From positions 73,828,001 through 73,892,000 of the forward strand of contig NC_091262.1 in the NCBI RefSeq assembly GCF_042477335.2: DNA of 64,000 nucleotides, given 5' to 3'. The translations under genes and the position numbers were made by a program. Shown here in pieces: positions 1 through 12,399 of this stretch. This stretch comes from Ovis canadensis (lineage: Eukaryota > Chordata > Mammalia > Artiodactyla > Bovidae). Position 1 is the stretch's first letter, and every line of letters begins with the position of its first letter. A model generated the notes under the pieces. It made no database searches, was not told the origin of the DNA, and saw nothing but the letters and a program-made list of their open reading frames with translations.

Positions 1-1005
1 TTCATTTTTCATCCAGCCTTCCAGAACCTTCCCCACTAGCTCTGTAGAGCCACACACCACAGATGCTCTCTCCCAAGGGGACTCAGAAAAATGTAAAAAG
101 TCTTGCACGGATGCCTATTTCCAGGCTGGGGCTTCTAAACCAGAGCTCCATGCAGAGCAACAACATTCCCCCTAAGATATTCACAGAGCCCCTCAGCCTG
201 GTCCCTCCCCAAGCTGCTGGAGGGCTGTGAGGTCCCCCAAATGAGGCTGGTCTCCCCAAGAATCTGAGGCACAGTGTGGAGAAGTTACAAGAGTCCAACT
301 CTAAAGGAAAAGATGATTAAATTAACCACATCCAACAAGACCCTCAAGAAACTAGATTTATTCTCTGCTCTGGTCCCCTGCAAGGGCATCGAATAGAAAA
401 AGCTAGATCTTTCAAGACACCATCTTCTAGCTCTACCATTTATTATTAGCTCGCACCCTTGGACGAGCTCTGTAACTTCTCTGGGCTAAGCCACCTGCCC
501 AAGTTTCCACAGCCAGCCCAGGAGTTCCCCCATCAGTTTCCTCCCCTCTTCATGCTAGACCTGATATTGCTGACAAACGAACTAAGTAACTAACGCTCGG
601 GCTCCTCCTCCATAAAGTGCCAAATAAAATCTACTGTGCAGGGTTGCTGATAAAGGAATAAAGTGTCCCCGGCCACCTGTACTCTTGAACTCCACGGAAG
701 TGAGAGGAAACAGCTAAGGCTAACCTTTCTGAAGGGTGTGCTCTGTGCCAGGAGTGAGCTAAGTCTTGTAACACTTATTTCCTTAATGTGATTGTTCTCA
801 CTACTATCGTCTCTCTACAGATGAGACTACTGCGGCTCAGAGAGGCCAAAGCTTTTGAGTGTTTTTTAAAAGGCTTTAGCCTTGAGATACTGAAACACCC
901 ACCGGGTGGAAGAAGTTAATTCCACGATGACCAGACTGTATCCATGACAGAAGCTGATCTATCTTCCACAATTCCCAGTACCAACCTCAAGAAAATGTGA
1001 ACAAA
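1..1005. other. Non-coding, mostly unique sequence with a MIR-like patch
   Basis: No credible gene. Bases about 730-860 resemble a MIR (declining similarity around ACAGATGAG and GGCTCAGAGAGG). The rest shows nothing I recognise. Confidence 0.5.
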
Positions 1006-1007
1006 CT

Positions 1008-1140
1008 GGGAATTCCCTAGTGGCCCAGTGGTTAGGACTCCACGCTTTCACTGCCAATGATGTGGGTTCCATCCTAGTTGGGGAACTAAATTTCCACAAG
1101 CCGTGCAGCATGCCAAAAAAAAAAAAAGAAGAAGAAAGAG
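1008..1140 (+). mobile_element. CHR-type tRNA-derived SINE
   Basis: Head GGAATTCCCTAGTGGCCCAG, tRNA-like B-box region GGTTCCATCC, then a poly(A)/GA-rich tail from 1115. Sense orientation. Confidence 0.85.
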
Positions 1141-1534
1141 AAGAAAGAAAAGGAGAACTGACCTTGGACCTGAAAATTAACTGTACTTTAATCAGTCAAG
1201 ATAATGCTGATCAGACCATCCCATGACCACTTTCAAGATGACTGTCAGAGCTGACTGTACTATTCTGCATGTAGCTCCTGACCTCATGTGCACCTCTGAA
1301 ACTCCCCTTTAGAAGTTTCCACCCCTGGTTGACTAGGGGAAGTCAGTTCTTTGGGACATGAGTCCACCTTCTCCCCAGGATTGCTGGTTTCCTCTAAAAA
1401 GTATCTTTCCTTTTATACAATATCTGTCTCTCATTACTGGATTCTTCATCGATGAGCAGCTGAACATGAGTTTGGCAACAAGATCATGGTAAGTTTGCAC
1501 TTACCAGGTTTGTGTAGCAATGTCTCCAGGAAAA

Positions 1535-1705
1535 CAGCCTTGGTGGAGTGCTAGGCCTGGGTTCAATTCTTGGGTTGGGAAGTTCCCCTGGAGAAGGAAA
1601 GAGCAACCCACTCCAGTGTTCTTGCCTGGAGAATCCCATGGACAGAGGAGCCTGGCAGGCTACAGTTCATGGGATCGCAAGAGTCAGACACGACTGAGCA
1701 CTATC
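1535..1705 (+). mobile_element. Bov-tA SINE, degenerate head
   Basis: The tRNA-like part (GGTTCAATTCTTGGG) is followed by the diagnostic GGAGAAGGAAAGAGCAACCC and GAGTCAGACACGACTGAGC tail. Confidence 0.9.
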
Positions 1706-3435
1706 TTCATTGGAGTGCTGGACAGGGAGTTCCCCAGCTTTCCTCTAGGACTGAGGGAGGTAGTGATGGACACGTGCATTGGAACAGAGCACTGTCTGGG
1801 GGTGCCACGGAGTAAAGGAAGACGGGGGACCCTTTCACTATGCATTGTCACCCTCCAGTCCACTCCCCCGTATGAAACTTCCAGGCCATCTGTCCATCTT
1901 TTTAGGCAGCTATGGTGAGTGTCCCTTGGACCCATCAGAGTGTCAGGCCTTGACGGGCCCTTGGAAGTCATTTAGTTCCATGTTTTCACACATTTTGGCC
2001 ATTTGTACATCACATCCATGCTTTGGGCTACATCTGGGGATGCTTGCACTATTATTTTTTCCATTCATTTGTAAAACACTTAACCCACTGAAACTTAAAA
2101 TTACTTTAAGAGGGGACCTTTCATTTTTACTTTAAAAGGAAAGCCAGGGTGACAGTCAATTGGCATGTATAGAACATCAAAAGGAATAAATGCAATGAAT
2201 ATAAACACTTTATATAATTCTATCTGGTAGTCAGGGCATGGAGAGAGATGGACACGTGTCAGAGAGGTGTCAGGCCAGACCAGCTCCACACCGAGATGGT
2301 CTCCGTACAAAATCCAGTGCTTCCCAACCATTCCAGTGCAACAGTACCACATGGGGAGCTTTTACTAAATACAGATAAGCAACCCCAAGTCCACAGAGTC
2401 ACCCATTAGCCTCGGGTGGCATCCAGGTGATTATAAGAACATCGGATAATCAGAAAGATGAAAAGTCAAAAGGAAGATGGAAAAGGGAATTGAATCACCT
2501 GCGCTCTGAACTTGCGCCACCACAGGCATCCTGTCAATTACAGGTAGCCCCTGCCTCCCGCATCCAGACTCAGAGCTCTGGCCTAGTTTGAGCCCCTGTG
2601 CTGTACCGAGAAGGACCCCGAGGTCGGGCTGGGAATAGAACAAACAGAACTGGAGTGGTGACATTGAATTTTTTCCCATAGTTAATTCTATGAAAGAACA
2701 AGATTGCATTGGCTGTTAGGAATGGCTGGGGCCTTGGGAGGGAAAATCAAAGACTGAGGAATGCGGTCTGCACCCTGCACACCCCAAGAGTCCTCTGAGT
2801 GGACAGCCTCGCTGGGCCCACTCCAGCTGCTCACACACCCATGGATGGGCTTCGGCCAAGAACACCTGAGCCTGGGTTGACTCACCAGCAGCTGCACTAG
2901 ATCCAACGAGCCCCAGTGCCAGGGTCAAGGCAGGTGGAAGCACCGAGCTCACTTCCAAGTGACCTACACTGTCACCAAAGTCACCTCCCAGCGAGGGAGC
3001 ACCTCGGGGGAACAGGGAGTGCTCAGAGAGGCTGGAGAAGGAAATGACTGGAACCGGACTAAACACCAGCATGGCGCTGGGACTGCCTCGTCCAGCTGTG
3101 ATCACGTTGGGCCCTCACAGCAGCTCTGCAGGGAGGGTATGACCAGCCCCCTTGGACCATCGAGTTAGCCAAGACCACACGGCAGGTGGCAGGATCAGGA
3201 TCCCAGCCCAGGTCTGTCTCATCCCACCATTCCAGGCTGCTGGCCCCACACCTCAGGGCAAGGAGCAGAAGAAAAATCAGGCAAAGTAGAACTCTCCATT
3301 GCATAGGAAGGCAGGTGACACTGTGCTCTGTGGGCGAAACCATTGATTAAGGATCCCTTTGCAGCTCATGACACAGGCTCACACATCCCAAGTGCAATTA
3401 GGAGTGTAGCACGCGTGCCCCCACTTTACAGACAA
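1706..3435. other. Non-coding block with a MER5A-like DNA transposon remnant
   Basis: Bases 2316-2442 resemble a MER5A hAT non-autonomous element (ACATGGGGAGCTTTTACTAA, then CATCCAGGTGATTATAAG). The remainder is unique-looking with no supported gene. Confidence 0.5.
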
Positions 3436-3439
3436 GGCA

Positions 3440-3644
3440 GTGTTAGGCGCCCAGTCATGTCTTGACTCTTGGCAACCCCATGGATGGTAGCCCACCAGGC
3501 TCCTCTGTCCATGGGACTCTCCAGACAAGAATACTGGAGTGGGTAGCCATTCCCTTCTCCAGGGGACCTTCTCAACCCAAGGATGGAACCCATGTCTCCT
3601 GAATTGGCAGGCGGATTCTTTACCATCTGAGCCAGGGAAGCCCA
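3440..3644 (-). mobile_element. Bov-tA SINE, antisense
   Basis: Reads AGTCATGTCTTGACTCTTGG through GAGCCAGGGAAGCCC, the full-length antisense Bov-tA pattern. Confidence 0.9.
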
Positions 3645-4717
3645 ACCAAGAAGGGAACTGAGGCCCAAAAGGACAAAATTAAAAGGTTTACTATGGGCCC
3701 CCTCCCAGCTCCCCGAGCTTTGCGCTCTCTGAGCCGTGGCCCCAGGAATGGGGCAATCTAAGGTGCTCACCTCCCCAGCCAGACTCCTCCCGCCCAGGCC
3801 AAGGACGTGTTCAGCTCACTCAGGCAAAATGAAGGGATGCAGCTGCCCAAGGAGAGCGCCTTCCAGGCAGAAGGGCCAAGACCTCAGCGCAAACACGTGC
3901 CTTTATGGCTCCTGAAACAAAGTCGGCTCCAGCCAGGAGCTGCTTGCAACAGCAGACAAGTAGAGGAACTCCCGGGGACCGCCACCCTCCCCTCCTCAAG
4001 GGAGCATGTCGCCAAGCAAAGACATGGCCTTCAGGTGGTTTTATCCAGAAGGGAGTGGAGATGAGACACCACAAAATGGACTTCTTCAAAAATCCATGTC
4101 CTAAAATTACTTCTGAGCAAAGTTCAGTTTGAAATCAACAAACAGATAAAAAGGCAAGTTATGCAAACCAGGGTCAATGGCTGCCTGGTTCTGAGGAAAG
4201 GAATTTAACCCGGCAACCCCAAACTGGCTCACGTCCAACCTACAACAACCGCCGACTTGTGGTCACCAAGTTCTCGACAGCTCTCAGGTCCAGGCTGGAA
4301 AAGGGTGTGGGCAGGGCAGGGTGCTCCATGGCGTGCCCCACCTCTGGGGAACCCACGGCATTCCTGGACCCTTATGATGCTGCCCACTCAGGTTGGGTTT
4401 CCTTTGAGGAATGCCCTGGCAATGTGAAAGCCTTTGGGAATTGCAGAGAAAGAACTAGAAGCCTGGTAAGGAGGCCTGAGCTCTGGGTCTGACTCACCAC
4501 GTCCTGCCCAGTGCACACTCCCAGACTGGAAAGGCCAATGAAGGCTGATGCCTGAACCCTGGGATCAGATAATCTGAGTTCAGTTCCTAACTCCGCTGTT
4601 AGCTAGCTGAGGACAGGTGAGTCAATCTCATTGTAAGTGGTACTATCAGAGCACACGTCACGAAATTGTTGAGAAAACAGAGAAAATGCAGAGTCCAGGA
4701 AGGGCTGCGTGTGTGGT

Positions 4718-4930
4718 GAGTCAACTTCAGTCCTGTCTGACTCTTTCCAACCCTGTGGACTGTAGCCCTCCATGCTCCTCTGTCCATGGGAGTTTCCAGG
4801 CAAGAATACTGGAGTGGGTTGCCATGCCTTTCTCCAGCAGATCTTCCTGTCCCAGGAAGTGAACCTGCATCTCTTATGTCTCCTGCATTGGCAGGTGGGT
4901 TCTTTACCACTAATGCCACCTGGCAAGCCC
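4718..4930 (-). mobile_element. Bov-tA SINE, antisense
   Basis: Full-length antisense copy (CCTGTCTGACTC ... GCATTGGCAGGTGGGTTC ... CACCTGGCAAGCCC). Confidence 0.9.
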
Positions 4931-5524
4931 TTGGTAAGAGCTAACCAGATGCTAACTGACAGAAAACCAGGCGAGGCAGCTTACAGGGTACCCTGTCCAC
5001 TCCATCGGCTTGGACCTTCATTCATTCTTTGATCCATTCACTCTTTCATTCCGTAAGGTGTGTTGAGCTGCTACTAGGACCAGACTGCTCTCAGGACAGA
5101 AAAAAACTCACCCTCCAGGCGTTTTCAGTTAGATGAGATAGAAGACAAGCTCCACAGTAAATAACTTAGATAACCTCAGGTAGTGATAAGTGCTAGAGAG
5201 ACAATGGAACAGGGAGACAGGGCAGAGTGGTGTGGGGGCTGGGGACTGGGTAGGCTTACTGGGTGGGCAGGACAGTCTCCTGGAGGGTGTGGCTGTGAGG
5301 TGAGATTTCCATGAAAAGAAGGAGCAGCCTCTCTGAAAGGTCTGGGGAGGCACTCTTTAGGCAGAGGGAGGAGCAGGAAGGAAGACCCAGTGGGCAATGC
5401 TGGGCTTGCTGAGCAGAGACAATGAACAGCAGGTCTGTGTCCCAGAGAAGCCAAGGGATATGCCCAGAGTTCCAAGGCCAGTCCCCAGAGAGGCCAGGCA
5501 AGTGGACTGTTCTCCAAGGAGATG
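4931..5524. other. Non-coding, no recognisable repeat or gene
   Basis: Contains a short TTCATTC-rich patch at 5020-5056; otherwise ordinary unique sequence. Confidence 0.4.
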
Positions 5525-5525
5525 G

Positions 5526-5697
5526 CAGGAAGAGAAGAAGGGGACAACAGAGGATGAGATGGTAGGATGGCATCACCAACTCAAGGGACATGAGTTTGAG
5601 CAAGCTCCGGGAGTTGGTGATGGGCAGGGAAGCCTGGCATGCTGCAGTCCATGGGGTCACCAAGAGTTGGACACGACTTGGCAACTGAACAACAATC
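5526..5697 (+). mobile_element. BovB LINE 3' end fragment
   Basis: Matches other BovB copies in this window over GGGGACAACAGAGGATGAG to the GGACACGACTTGGCAACTGA tail. Severely 5'-truncated. Confidence 0.85.
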
Positions 5698-6440
5698 AAG
5701 GAGACAGTGCCTTGAGGAGGGCCGCAAAGGGAGCTGGTGGGGGACACCTTCTCTCCCCAGCCTCAGGTCATGTCTTGAGAACCCACCTTTCTCTTCTGTG
5801 TCCTAGGAATTACTCTGATGTGCCCTGCCCACTTCATTCAGGGGTGCTGTGAGCATCAGCTCCCCTTGAGTTTGTCAGATCTTATTTTGTGGTGTAAAGA
5901 CTTTTCATTAAATAATAATATGCTCTCCCTCTCTGGCTGGGATGTGAGCATAAATAATTCTGTGACCCTGCCTTCAAGGAGGTCCTAAGCTAGTTGGGAA
6001 TCAGACATGAAAACAGAAAATTATCTATCACATGCAAAGTGTAATGAGACCCTGAAAACAGAATCTGTCTGAATAGTCGAGGATGGCTTTTTGGAGGAGG
6101 TGAGGCCTAGCCAGCTGTTCGCTGGGGAGGTAACAGCTGGGCACAGGTAACCACTGCAGCATCGGTCTGGAGGTGGGGAAGATGAGGATAGGTATGGGAC
6201 CTCCTGGGACCTGGAGGTAGCCCAGTGGTAGAAAGCGTGAAGTGTCAGCCCATAGGCTGGAGGCCTGGGACTTAATCTTTAGGTCAAGGGGCTCATCGGA
6301 AGCAGATAAGCAGGGAATCACCTGATTAAGTGACCTGGCCTCTCCTGGTGGGAGAAAGTGGGCAGATTGTAGCCACCAGGCTGAAGATCCCCAAACACCT
6401 ACTGTGAGGCTGTGGTTCCTGGATGAGAGGAAACATCCAA
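5698..6440. other. Non-coding, unique-looking
   Basis: No gene and no repeat I can name with confidence between the BovB tail and the next SINE. Confidence 0.4.
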
Positions 6441-6445
6441 ATTTT

Positions 6446-6558
6446 AAGACACCAGTCGTGTATGACTCTTTGTGACCCCAGACTGCAGGCCGCCAGGCTT
6501 CTCTGTCCATGGGATTTTCCAGGCAAGAATACTGGGGTCGGTTGCCACTTCCCACTCC
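6446..6558 (-). mobile_element. Bov-tA SINE fragment, antisense
   Basis: CCAGTCGTGTATGACTCTTT to GAATACTGGGGTCGGTTGCC. It lacks the tRNA-like half and abuts the younger SINE that follows. Confidence 0.85.
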
Positions 6559-6575
6559 AGGGTCAAGGCATCTTA

Positions 6576-6786
6576 AAGTGAAAGTGAAGCCGCTCAGTTG
6601 TGTCCGACTCTTTGTGACCCCATGGACTGTAGTCTACCAGGCTCCTCCATCCATGGATTCTCCAGGCAAGAATACTGGAGTGGGTTGCCACTTCCTTCTC
6701 CAGGGGATCTTCCCAACCCAGGGATTGAACCCAGATCTCCCGCATTGCAGGCAGACGCTTTAATCTCTGAGCCACGAGGGAAGCCC
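6576..6786 (-). mobile_element. Bov-tA SINE, antisense, full length with TSD
   Basis: Complete element from GCTCAGTTGTGTCCGACTC to GAGCCACGAGGGAAGCCC. It is flanked by a near-identical direct repeat at 6551-6575 and 6784-6808 (one mismatch), so it inserted at the edge of the older SINE. Confidence 0.92.
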
Positions 6787-6808
6787 ACTCCAGGGTCAGG
6801 GCATCTTA

Positions 6809-8880
6809 GAGATCTTCTAACTCCAACCTCCCATTTTAAAGGTTAAAGAGCAGGAGACAGAGACTGGCCCAGGTGAAGGCCAAGTGGGTCTGTGAATGGC
6901 ATGCTCTTTGCATCATCACAGACAGGCCAACGCTTTGTAATAACAAGGAAAGAGGCTCCCCCCCACCGCCACCCCCCGCAGTGAGTCAGTCCTGTTGCAT
7001 TATTTCAGCAAATGTCACTAGGGAGGTGCGCAGACCTTTCCAGGTCTCACATTAAACTCCTGACTTCAGAGTTCAACCAGAGGCAGGGCCCCCTCACCCC
7101 CCACCCCCACCCACCAATTCCAGGTGGACCTAACCCAGATCACCCTCCCCATCTTCACCATGCAACCATCCTGAACTGTGTTCAACAAACAGACGTTTAG
7201 GGAAGGTGGTTGGTTGTAGGGGAAAGGGTATGGGTCCAGGGGCCAGAAGACACCGTCTCAGGTCCTACATGGGCCCTGAGGAATGTAGGACACTTGGGCA
7301 AGTCATTTCTGGAGATGCAGTGGCAACTCAGTTTCCCCAGAGGTAAAACGATGGGCTCCTATGAGATTCTCTCTCAGGTTCTGGCATTTTTTTATTCTCC
7401 AGTGCAGCTGTTGCTGCTAAATATTTCTTGAACATTGCACACTCAGGCTCTCCAGGCTCATACAGGAAGGGTTTGTTTCCTAGTCTCTAGGCTACCTTCC
7501 TGTGTCAAGTTCTTCCATTGGGTCCTCACAAAAGCCCTGCCCTCCAGGGAGGTATCACCAGCCCCACTGGCCAGCTCCAGCTGACCCGGGTCACAGAGCA
7601 GGGCTGGGATCTGGCCCCAGGTCCCCGCTGCCCAGGTGAACATATGTGTCCAGGCACAAGGGCTCCCTCCAGGAAAAGCCAACCCCTAAAGCCTCAGTCC
7701 TGGGATACCCACCCTTTGACTCCCGTTGGTCAGGACAGACACCTCTGCACACAGAAGAACATCTTTGATTTGGGCAGACAGAAGGTGACCAGGAATCACT
7801 AGGTCCCAAGATGGGATGGTTTCCCCCATTCTCAGCGCACCCTGTCACAAAGAGAGCAAGTTTGGCTGAAAAGCAGGGAGCCTGATGGTTAGCTCCTTCA
7901 GCATTCAGAGCCTCCCTGGATCTGGGTCCACCAGGCTGGGCCATGGGGGCTCTGGCTTCTGAGGAGTGAAAGACGTGCTCATACACAGCACACTTTTTAA
8001 AAGTCTCTTGGTAGTCATGTTAGTTCTCCCTTGGAGTGAAACTCCTGCCCCATCACATACCCGCTATGTGATCTGAGGCAAGACAGTTAGCATCTCTGAA
8101 CATGTCCCCATCTGAAAAATGGGAATCAACACATCCATGGCACTGAATTGCTTTGGTAACTTACAAATATACCAAGCACACCCTGCAAAGAGCAAGAGGA
8201 GTAAGGGGAGCCCTAAGAGGGCTTCCAGGAAGAAAGGCACTGCTTGCAAATTTCCTTTGATGATGTTCCTGTCCACCTAAGCCCTGGAAGTGCTGTGGTC
8301 ATCGCATGTTGTAGCTCTCCTCCGACTTTTTGAAATTAAAACAATCGCATCAATTTAGCCTCAGATATAACCTCCTGGTTACATTATATTAAGCTCCTGG
8401 TTTCCCTGCCTGGAGGAGGCCGTGGCCCTTGCCGTAGCGGCACAGGTGTGGTGGGTGGTGTCCTCATAAGAGTCACACAGGTGTGGCAGCAAAGTGTCTG
8501 CTCCAACTATGTGCCTCGCATTCCCTCGGCCATGAGACCAGCAGATGGGCCCAGGGCACCTGAGGTTCTGCCAGGCTAAACAGGTCAGAATTTTCTGACT
8601 CAGAAGCACAATTCGTGAAGCCAGGGCTGTAAAAATTCCTGTTGATCATCTGAGATGTAGATCATTAAGGTCACTTTCTTGTTATGACTTCAGAAGAGGG
8701 AGGTTACTCCTCAATGAGAAATCAGGTGTCTGCTATACAACAGGATTTGTGTCGGTTTTATTTATTTTTTTAAAATCCAGCCAGAATAACATGTGAATCT
8801 GGGAAGAGTGATCTTCTAAGACAGCTTTTGTGAAAATGCTCCATATTATCTTCTAATTTTATTTGTATGTATGATTTGAT
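6809..8880. other. Non-coding block with MIR remnants
   Basis: MIR-like stretches at about 7215-7430 and 8040-8190 (CTATGTGATCTGAGGCAAG, GAAAAATGGGAATC). C-rich low-complexity runs at 6958-6977 and 7090-7112. No gene supported. Confidence 0.5.
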
Positions 8881-8885
8881 ATATG

Positions 8886-9079
8886 AAAGTGAAAGTCGCT
8901 CAGTCATGTCTGACTCTTTGCGACCCCATTGACGATATAGTCCATGGAATTCTCCAGGCCAGAATACTGGAGTGGATAGCCATTCCCTTCTCCAGGAGAT
9001 CTTCCCAACCCAGGGATCGAACCGAAGTCTCCTGCATTGCAGGCAGATTCTTTACCAGCTGAGTAACCAGAGAATCCCT
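8886..9079 (-). mobile_element. Bov-tA SINE, antisense
   Basis: GAAAGTCGCTCAGTCATGTC to TACCAGCTGAGTAACCAG, nearly full length. It is followed at 9080-9150 by an AT-rich patch containing a perfect inverted repeat. Confidence 0.92.
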
Positions 9080-9180
9080 TGTATATGTATCTAATGTATA
9101 TTAGATACATATATGTTATACACATTGTATATGTATATAATGTTTTTCTTATTTTGTAAGTGATGAAGCATAAATTTAAA

Positions 9181-9294
9181 AAATTTATTTATGGCTACAC
9201 AGCATGCAGGATCTGTGTCCCTAACCAGGGATCAAACCCAAATCCCCTGCAGTGGAAGCGTGGAGCCTTACCTACTGGACCTCCAGGGAAGCCC
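9181..9294 (-). mobile_element. CHR-type tRNA-derived SINE, antisense
   Basis: AACCAGGGATCAAACCCAAA through TACTGGACCTCCAGGGAAGC, the antisense head of the CHR family. Confidence 0.85.
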
Positions 9295-10470
9295 CAAAAA
9301 ATATCTTTTAAAAAAGGCCCACAAGCCCACAGAAACAGGGAATCCCACTGAGAAGGGAGAAAACTGATCCTGTACCCTCTCCTCCTACCAAAGATTGTTT
9401 GCATTATCATTTCCCTGCCTTTTTTTTAACCTCCTTAAATTTGTGAAACATTGTCTATACAGAGAGGTGTGCATGAAATATACCTATACTCCGAAGCAAT
9501 TACAAAGTGAATTCCCTAGTAACCACCCCCTCCCACCATGACCCTCTCAATCCCAATCTCCTCTCCCGCAGCCCAAGGTGATACTTGACTTTTATTCAAG
9601 GTTATCACTTTCTTGCTTCTTTGCCATCATTTCACATCTCATGTATATATATTACTAAACAACTCGTGTTAGGATGCTTGTGTTTTGACCTTCCTAATTT
9701 CCTGAGCGGCTCTCTGCCTTTCCCCCGAGTCTTTCAAAGTATTTTAGGGACGCTAGGATTTCCTTTGCCAAATCTGCAGCCCAGAAATACACGTGAGAGG
9801 TGCAGGCCACACTACATTGTTACAATGACATTAGGAGGATTAGCATTAATAAAAACCAGGATAATGCCTCTTTCTGGCGTGTTCCCACCATCCTGGGCAT
9901 TCTGCTGAGCGTTTTCCCCAAATGTCTCACTCACCCTCCCAGCAATCCCACAGGGAGGTGTTGGGACCTCTTAACTCTGTTGTAGAGATGACAAAACCAA
10001 GGTTTCCACTGCCAGGACTGTCCGCCCGTGTACTTCCTAGCTGCTCATTGCAAGGGAATTCATCCCGAAGTCTTGAAGCAAAGATTCCTTGGGGGATGGG
10101 CAGAGGTGGGGAGGGCGGCTACATACTTCCCTAACTGCCAGTGGCTCCCCTCAGGTTCTTCTCTCAGTGGTCCAGCTGGGCTCCTTTTAGATGTTATAGG
10201 GGGGGAAAAAAGGTTTGGAATCCACTTCTTTTAGCAAATGCCAAAGTCTTAATGGCAACTGGATCCTGCCTCATCAGTACTGTTCTCCCGATAATTAACG
10301 TATAAGATTGTCCTGAGACAGGCGGTGTGGTTGGAGTGAAGAGCATCCAGCCCTGAGTTCAAGACTTGTGGTGGCCAAAGGGAGGGGTCTGGGAAGGGAT
10401 GGAGTGGAAGTCTCTGGAGCAGAGTCGGACACAATTGAGCAACTAACATTTCCACTTCACTTTCATGATA
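9295..10470. other. Non-coding block
   Basis: A MIR-like antisense patch lies near 9895-10015. A short Bov-tA/BovB tail fragment (GAGTCGGACACAATTGAGC) lies at 10405-10465. No gene supported. Confidence 0.45.
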
Positions 10471-10592
10471 AACCATAATGGAAAAGAATATATATGCATA
10501 ACTGAATCACTTTGCTGTGCAGCAGAAATTAACACAACATTGTAAACCAAGTACACTTCAATTAAAAAAAGAAAGAAAAAGAAAAGAAAAGA
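10471..10592 (+). mobile_element. Ruminant L1 3' end, truncated
   Basis: CATAACTGAATCACTTTGCT, then AACACAACATTGTAAACCAA, ending in an A/GA-rich tail. The same family occurs at 35025, 60085 and, antisense, at 48905 and 56790. Confidence 0.75.
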
Positions 10593-12399
10593 GGCTGCCC
10601 TGAGTTCAAATCCTGGCTCTACCACTCCTGGCCTCGGAGGAATCTCTCCCCTCATCTGTACCTGGGCCAGGAGTGGCAGCCTGGCCCGCAGTCAGAATCC
10701 TAGGAGATGAGAGACAGGAAATGCTTCCTGAGCCGGGAGTCCCCTGGAGTCCCTTGCTGGCCCCTCTGTAATCTCTCCGCTGGGTCAAGGACCAGCTTTC
10801 ATGGCTGGAAGAGCTCAGAGGGAGGTGATCCAAGGCCACCCGCCATTTGACAGACATGGGGACATCAAAGCAAAGGGGAAGAGGGCAGAATTGAGGAGGG
10901 GAGGATGCTCAGGTGTCCCAACCAGACCCCCGCCATCACCCCGAACTGTGACACCTGCTCCCAGGGGCTGAGTCTGACACCCCACAGAACGCTTCTGAAG
11001 GCGAGTCCCATTTAATTCTCTCAGCAGGTGCTACGGTCATCCCATCTCTCGACGAAAGAAACTGAAGCTCTGAAAGGTGAAGTGACGTTTCTACGGTCAC
11101 ACAGCTGGGGAAAGGTTAACACAGGGCTGGGCCAGCCAGTCTGACACGTGAGCCGCACAGGAGGCCCCTCTGCCCACGGGGATCCCAGGGGCTCCAGGCC
11201 GCTTTGGAGGTGACTCTGGGCCTGCCCGGTCTGGCCTCACCAGAATGGAGGTTATCCCGCAGCCAAGCCATAATTCCCCAAAGCCCCCACCCCAGGTTTC
11301 TGTATCTGGAGGCCACCCAGACAAGGACAGGTCCCCAGCTGTGGCAGAACATGCAAAGCACCCGGGCTAGAGGTTTGTTCCCATGGAGATGGAAGGAACT
11401 CAAACTTCCCCTCAAGGGTGCCTGCAGGGGCTAGAGGCCAGCCTGTACCCCCAGGCAGAAACCTGAGCCCAGATTCTCACCACTCCCCCTCTGAGCCACC
11501 GGCAAATCCGCAGGGCCTCTCCTCAGGACCCCCAGCAAGAGAGGGATGAGTTCCAGAAATAAGCCTTCCTGGCCCACACCCGCTCCAGCTGCCCTCCAAG
11601 GGGCCTCTTTGGCTGCAAACAAGGCCCCGGGGCCAGCAGCCTTGGCGCAGCTGTGGCCGTCTGCCTGAGAGCGGGCCTGCCTGAGGAATGCACAGAGCTA
11701 CACGTGTCAGAGAGACCCACGGGGGGCACAGTTCCAGGAAACAGAGCAAAACCGCCTGTTTATGCCGCGCACCTCCCTGCTCTGCCTCTCAGCTCCTGAC
11801 CACTGATAGCCAGCCGTTGGCTGTGCCCCCAGCTGTGCAGGAGGTGAGGCTGGACCCTTGCAGAGTTAACTTCTGTTCTTGGCTGTGTGGCTCTGGGCAA
11901 ATCACTCGCTCTCTCTGGACCTGTTTCCTCTCCTCTTAAGGTGTGAAGGAGGCTGTGCCGCCAGGCTCAGAAAAGCATCGATTTTGTGACTGTCCTCCTC
12001 CTTTTCTAGGAGGACATTCCGAGAAATGTGGCATGCCCCTGTGGGCATGTCAGGCTCCCCAACTGGCAGCCCTTGGCTGTAAAACGCCCATCAGTAGTGC
12101 CAGGAGGAACCTGGGAGAGGGTCCCAGGGCAGTCCTGGGCCAGCGCTTCAGGACCAAAGTAGTAAAACAATGACATTCATGATCACCCCAGCCGGGTTGT
12201 AATCCCCGCCATAGAATTTTGGAGCGGAGGTCAGTGGGCTGTGCGGGGCACTCAGTACTAATGGATTGGCCAAAGGGCCATATACACCAGGTCCGCTGTT
12301 CGGAATCAAAATCTGAAGATTCTTAAGAGGAATCGGCAACCATCTGGGGCTCCTTCAGGCCCTACAGGAGATTTCTGGTCTCACTCTCCCCGCCTTTAG
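10593..12399. other. Non-coding, GC-moderate unique sequence
   Basis: A MIR-like antisense remnant lies at about 10985-11110 (AAACTGAAGCTCTGAAAGGT, GTCACACAGCTGGGG). No coding exon identified; SYNE3 coding exons were looked for on the minus strand and not found. Confidence 0.45.
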
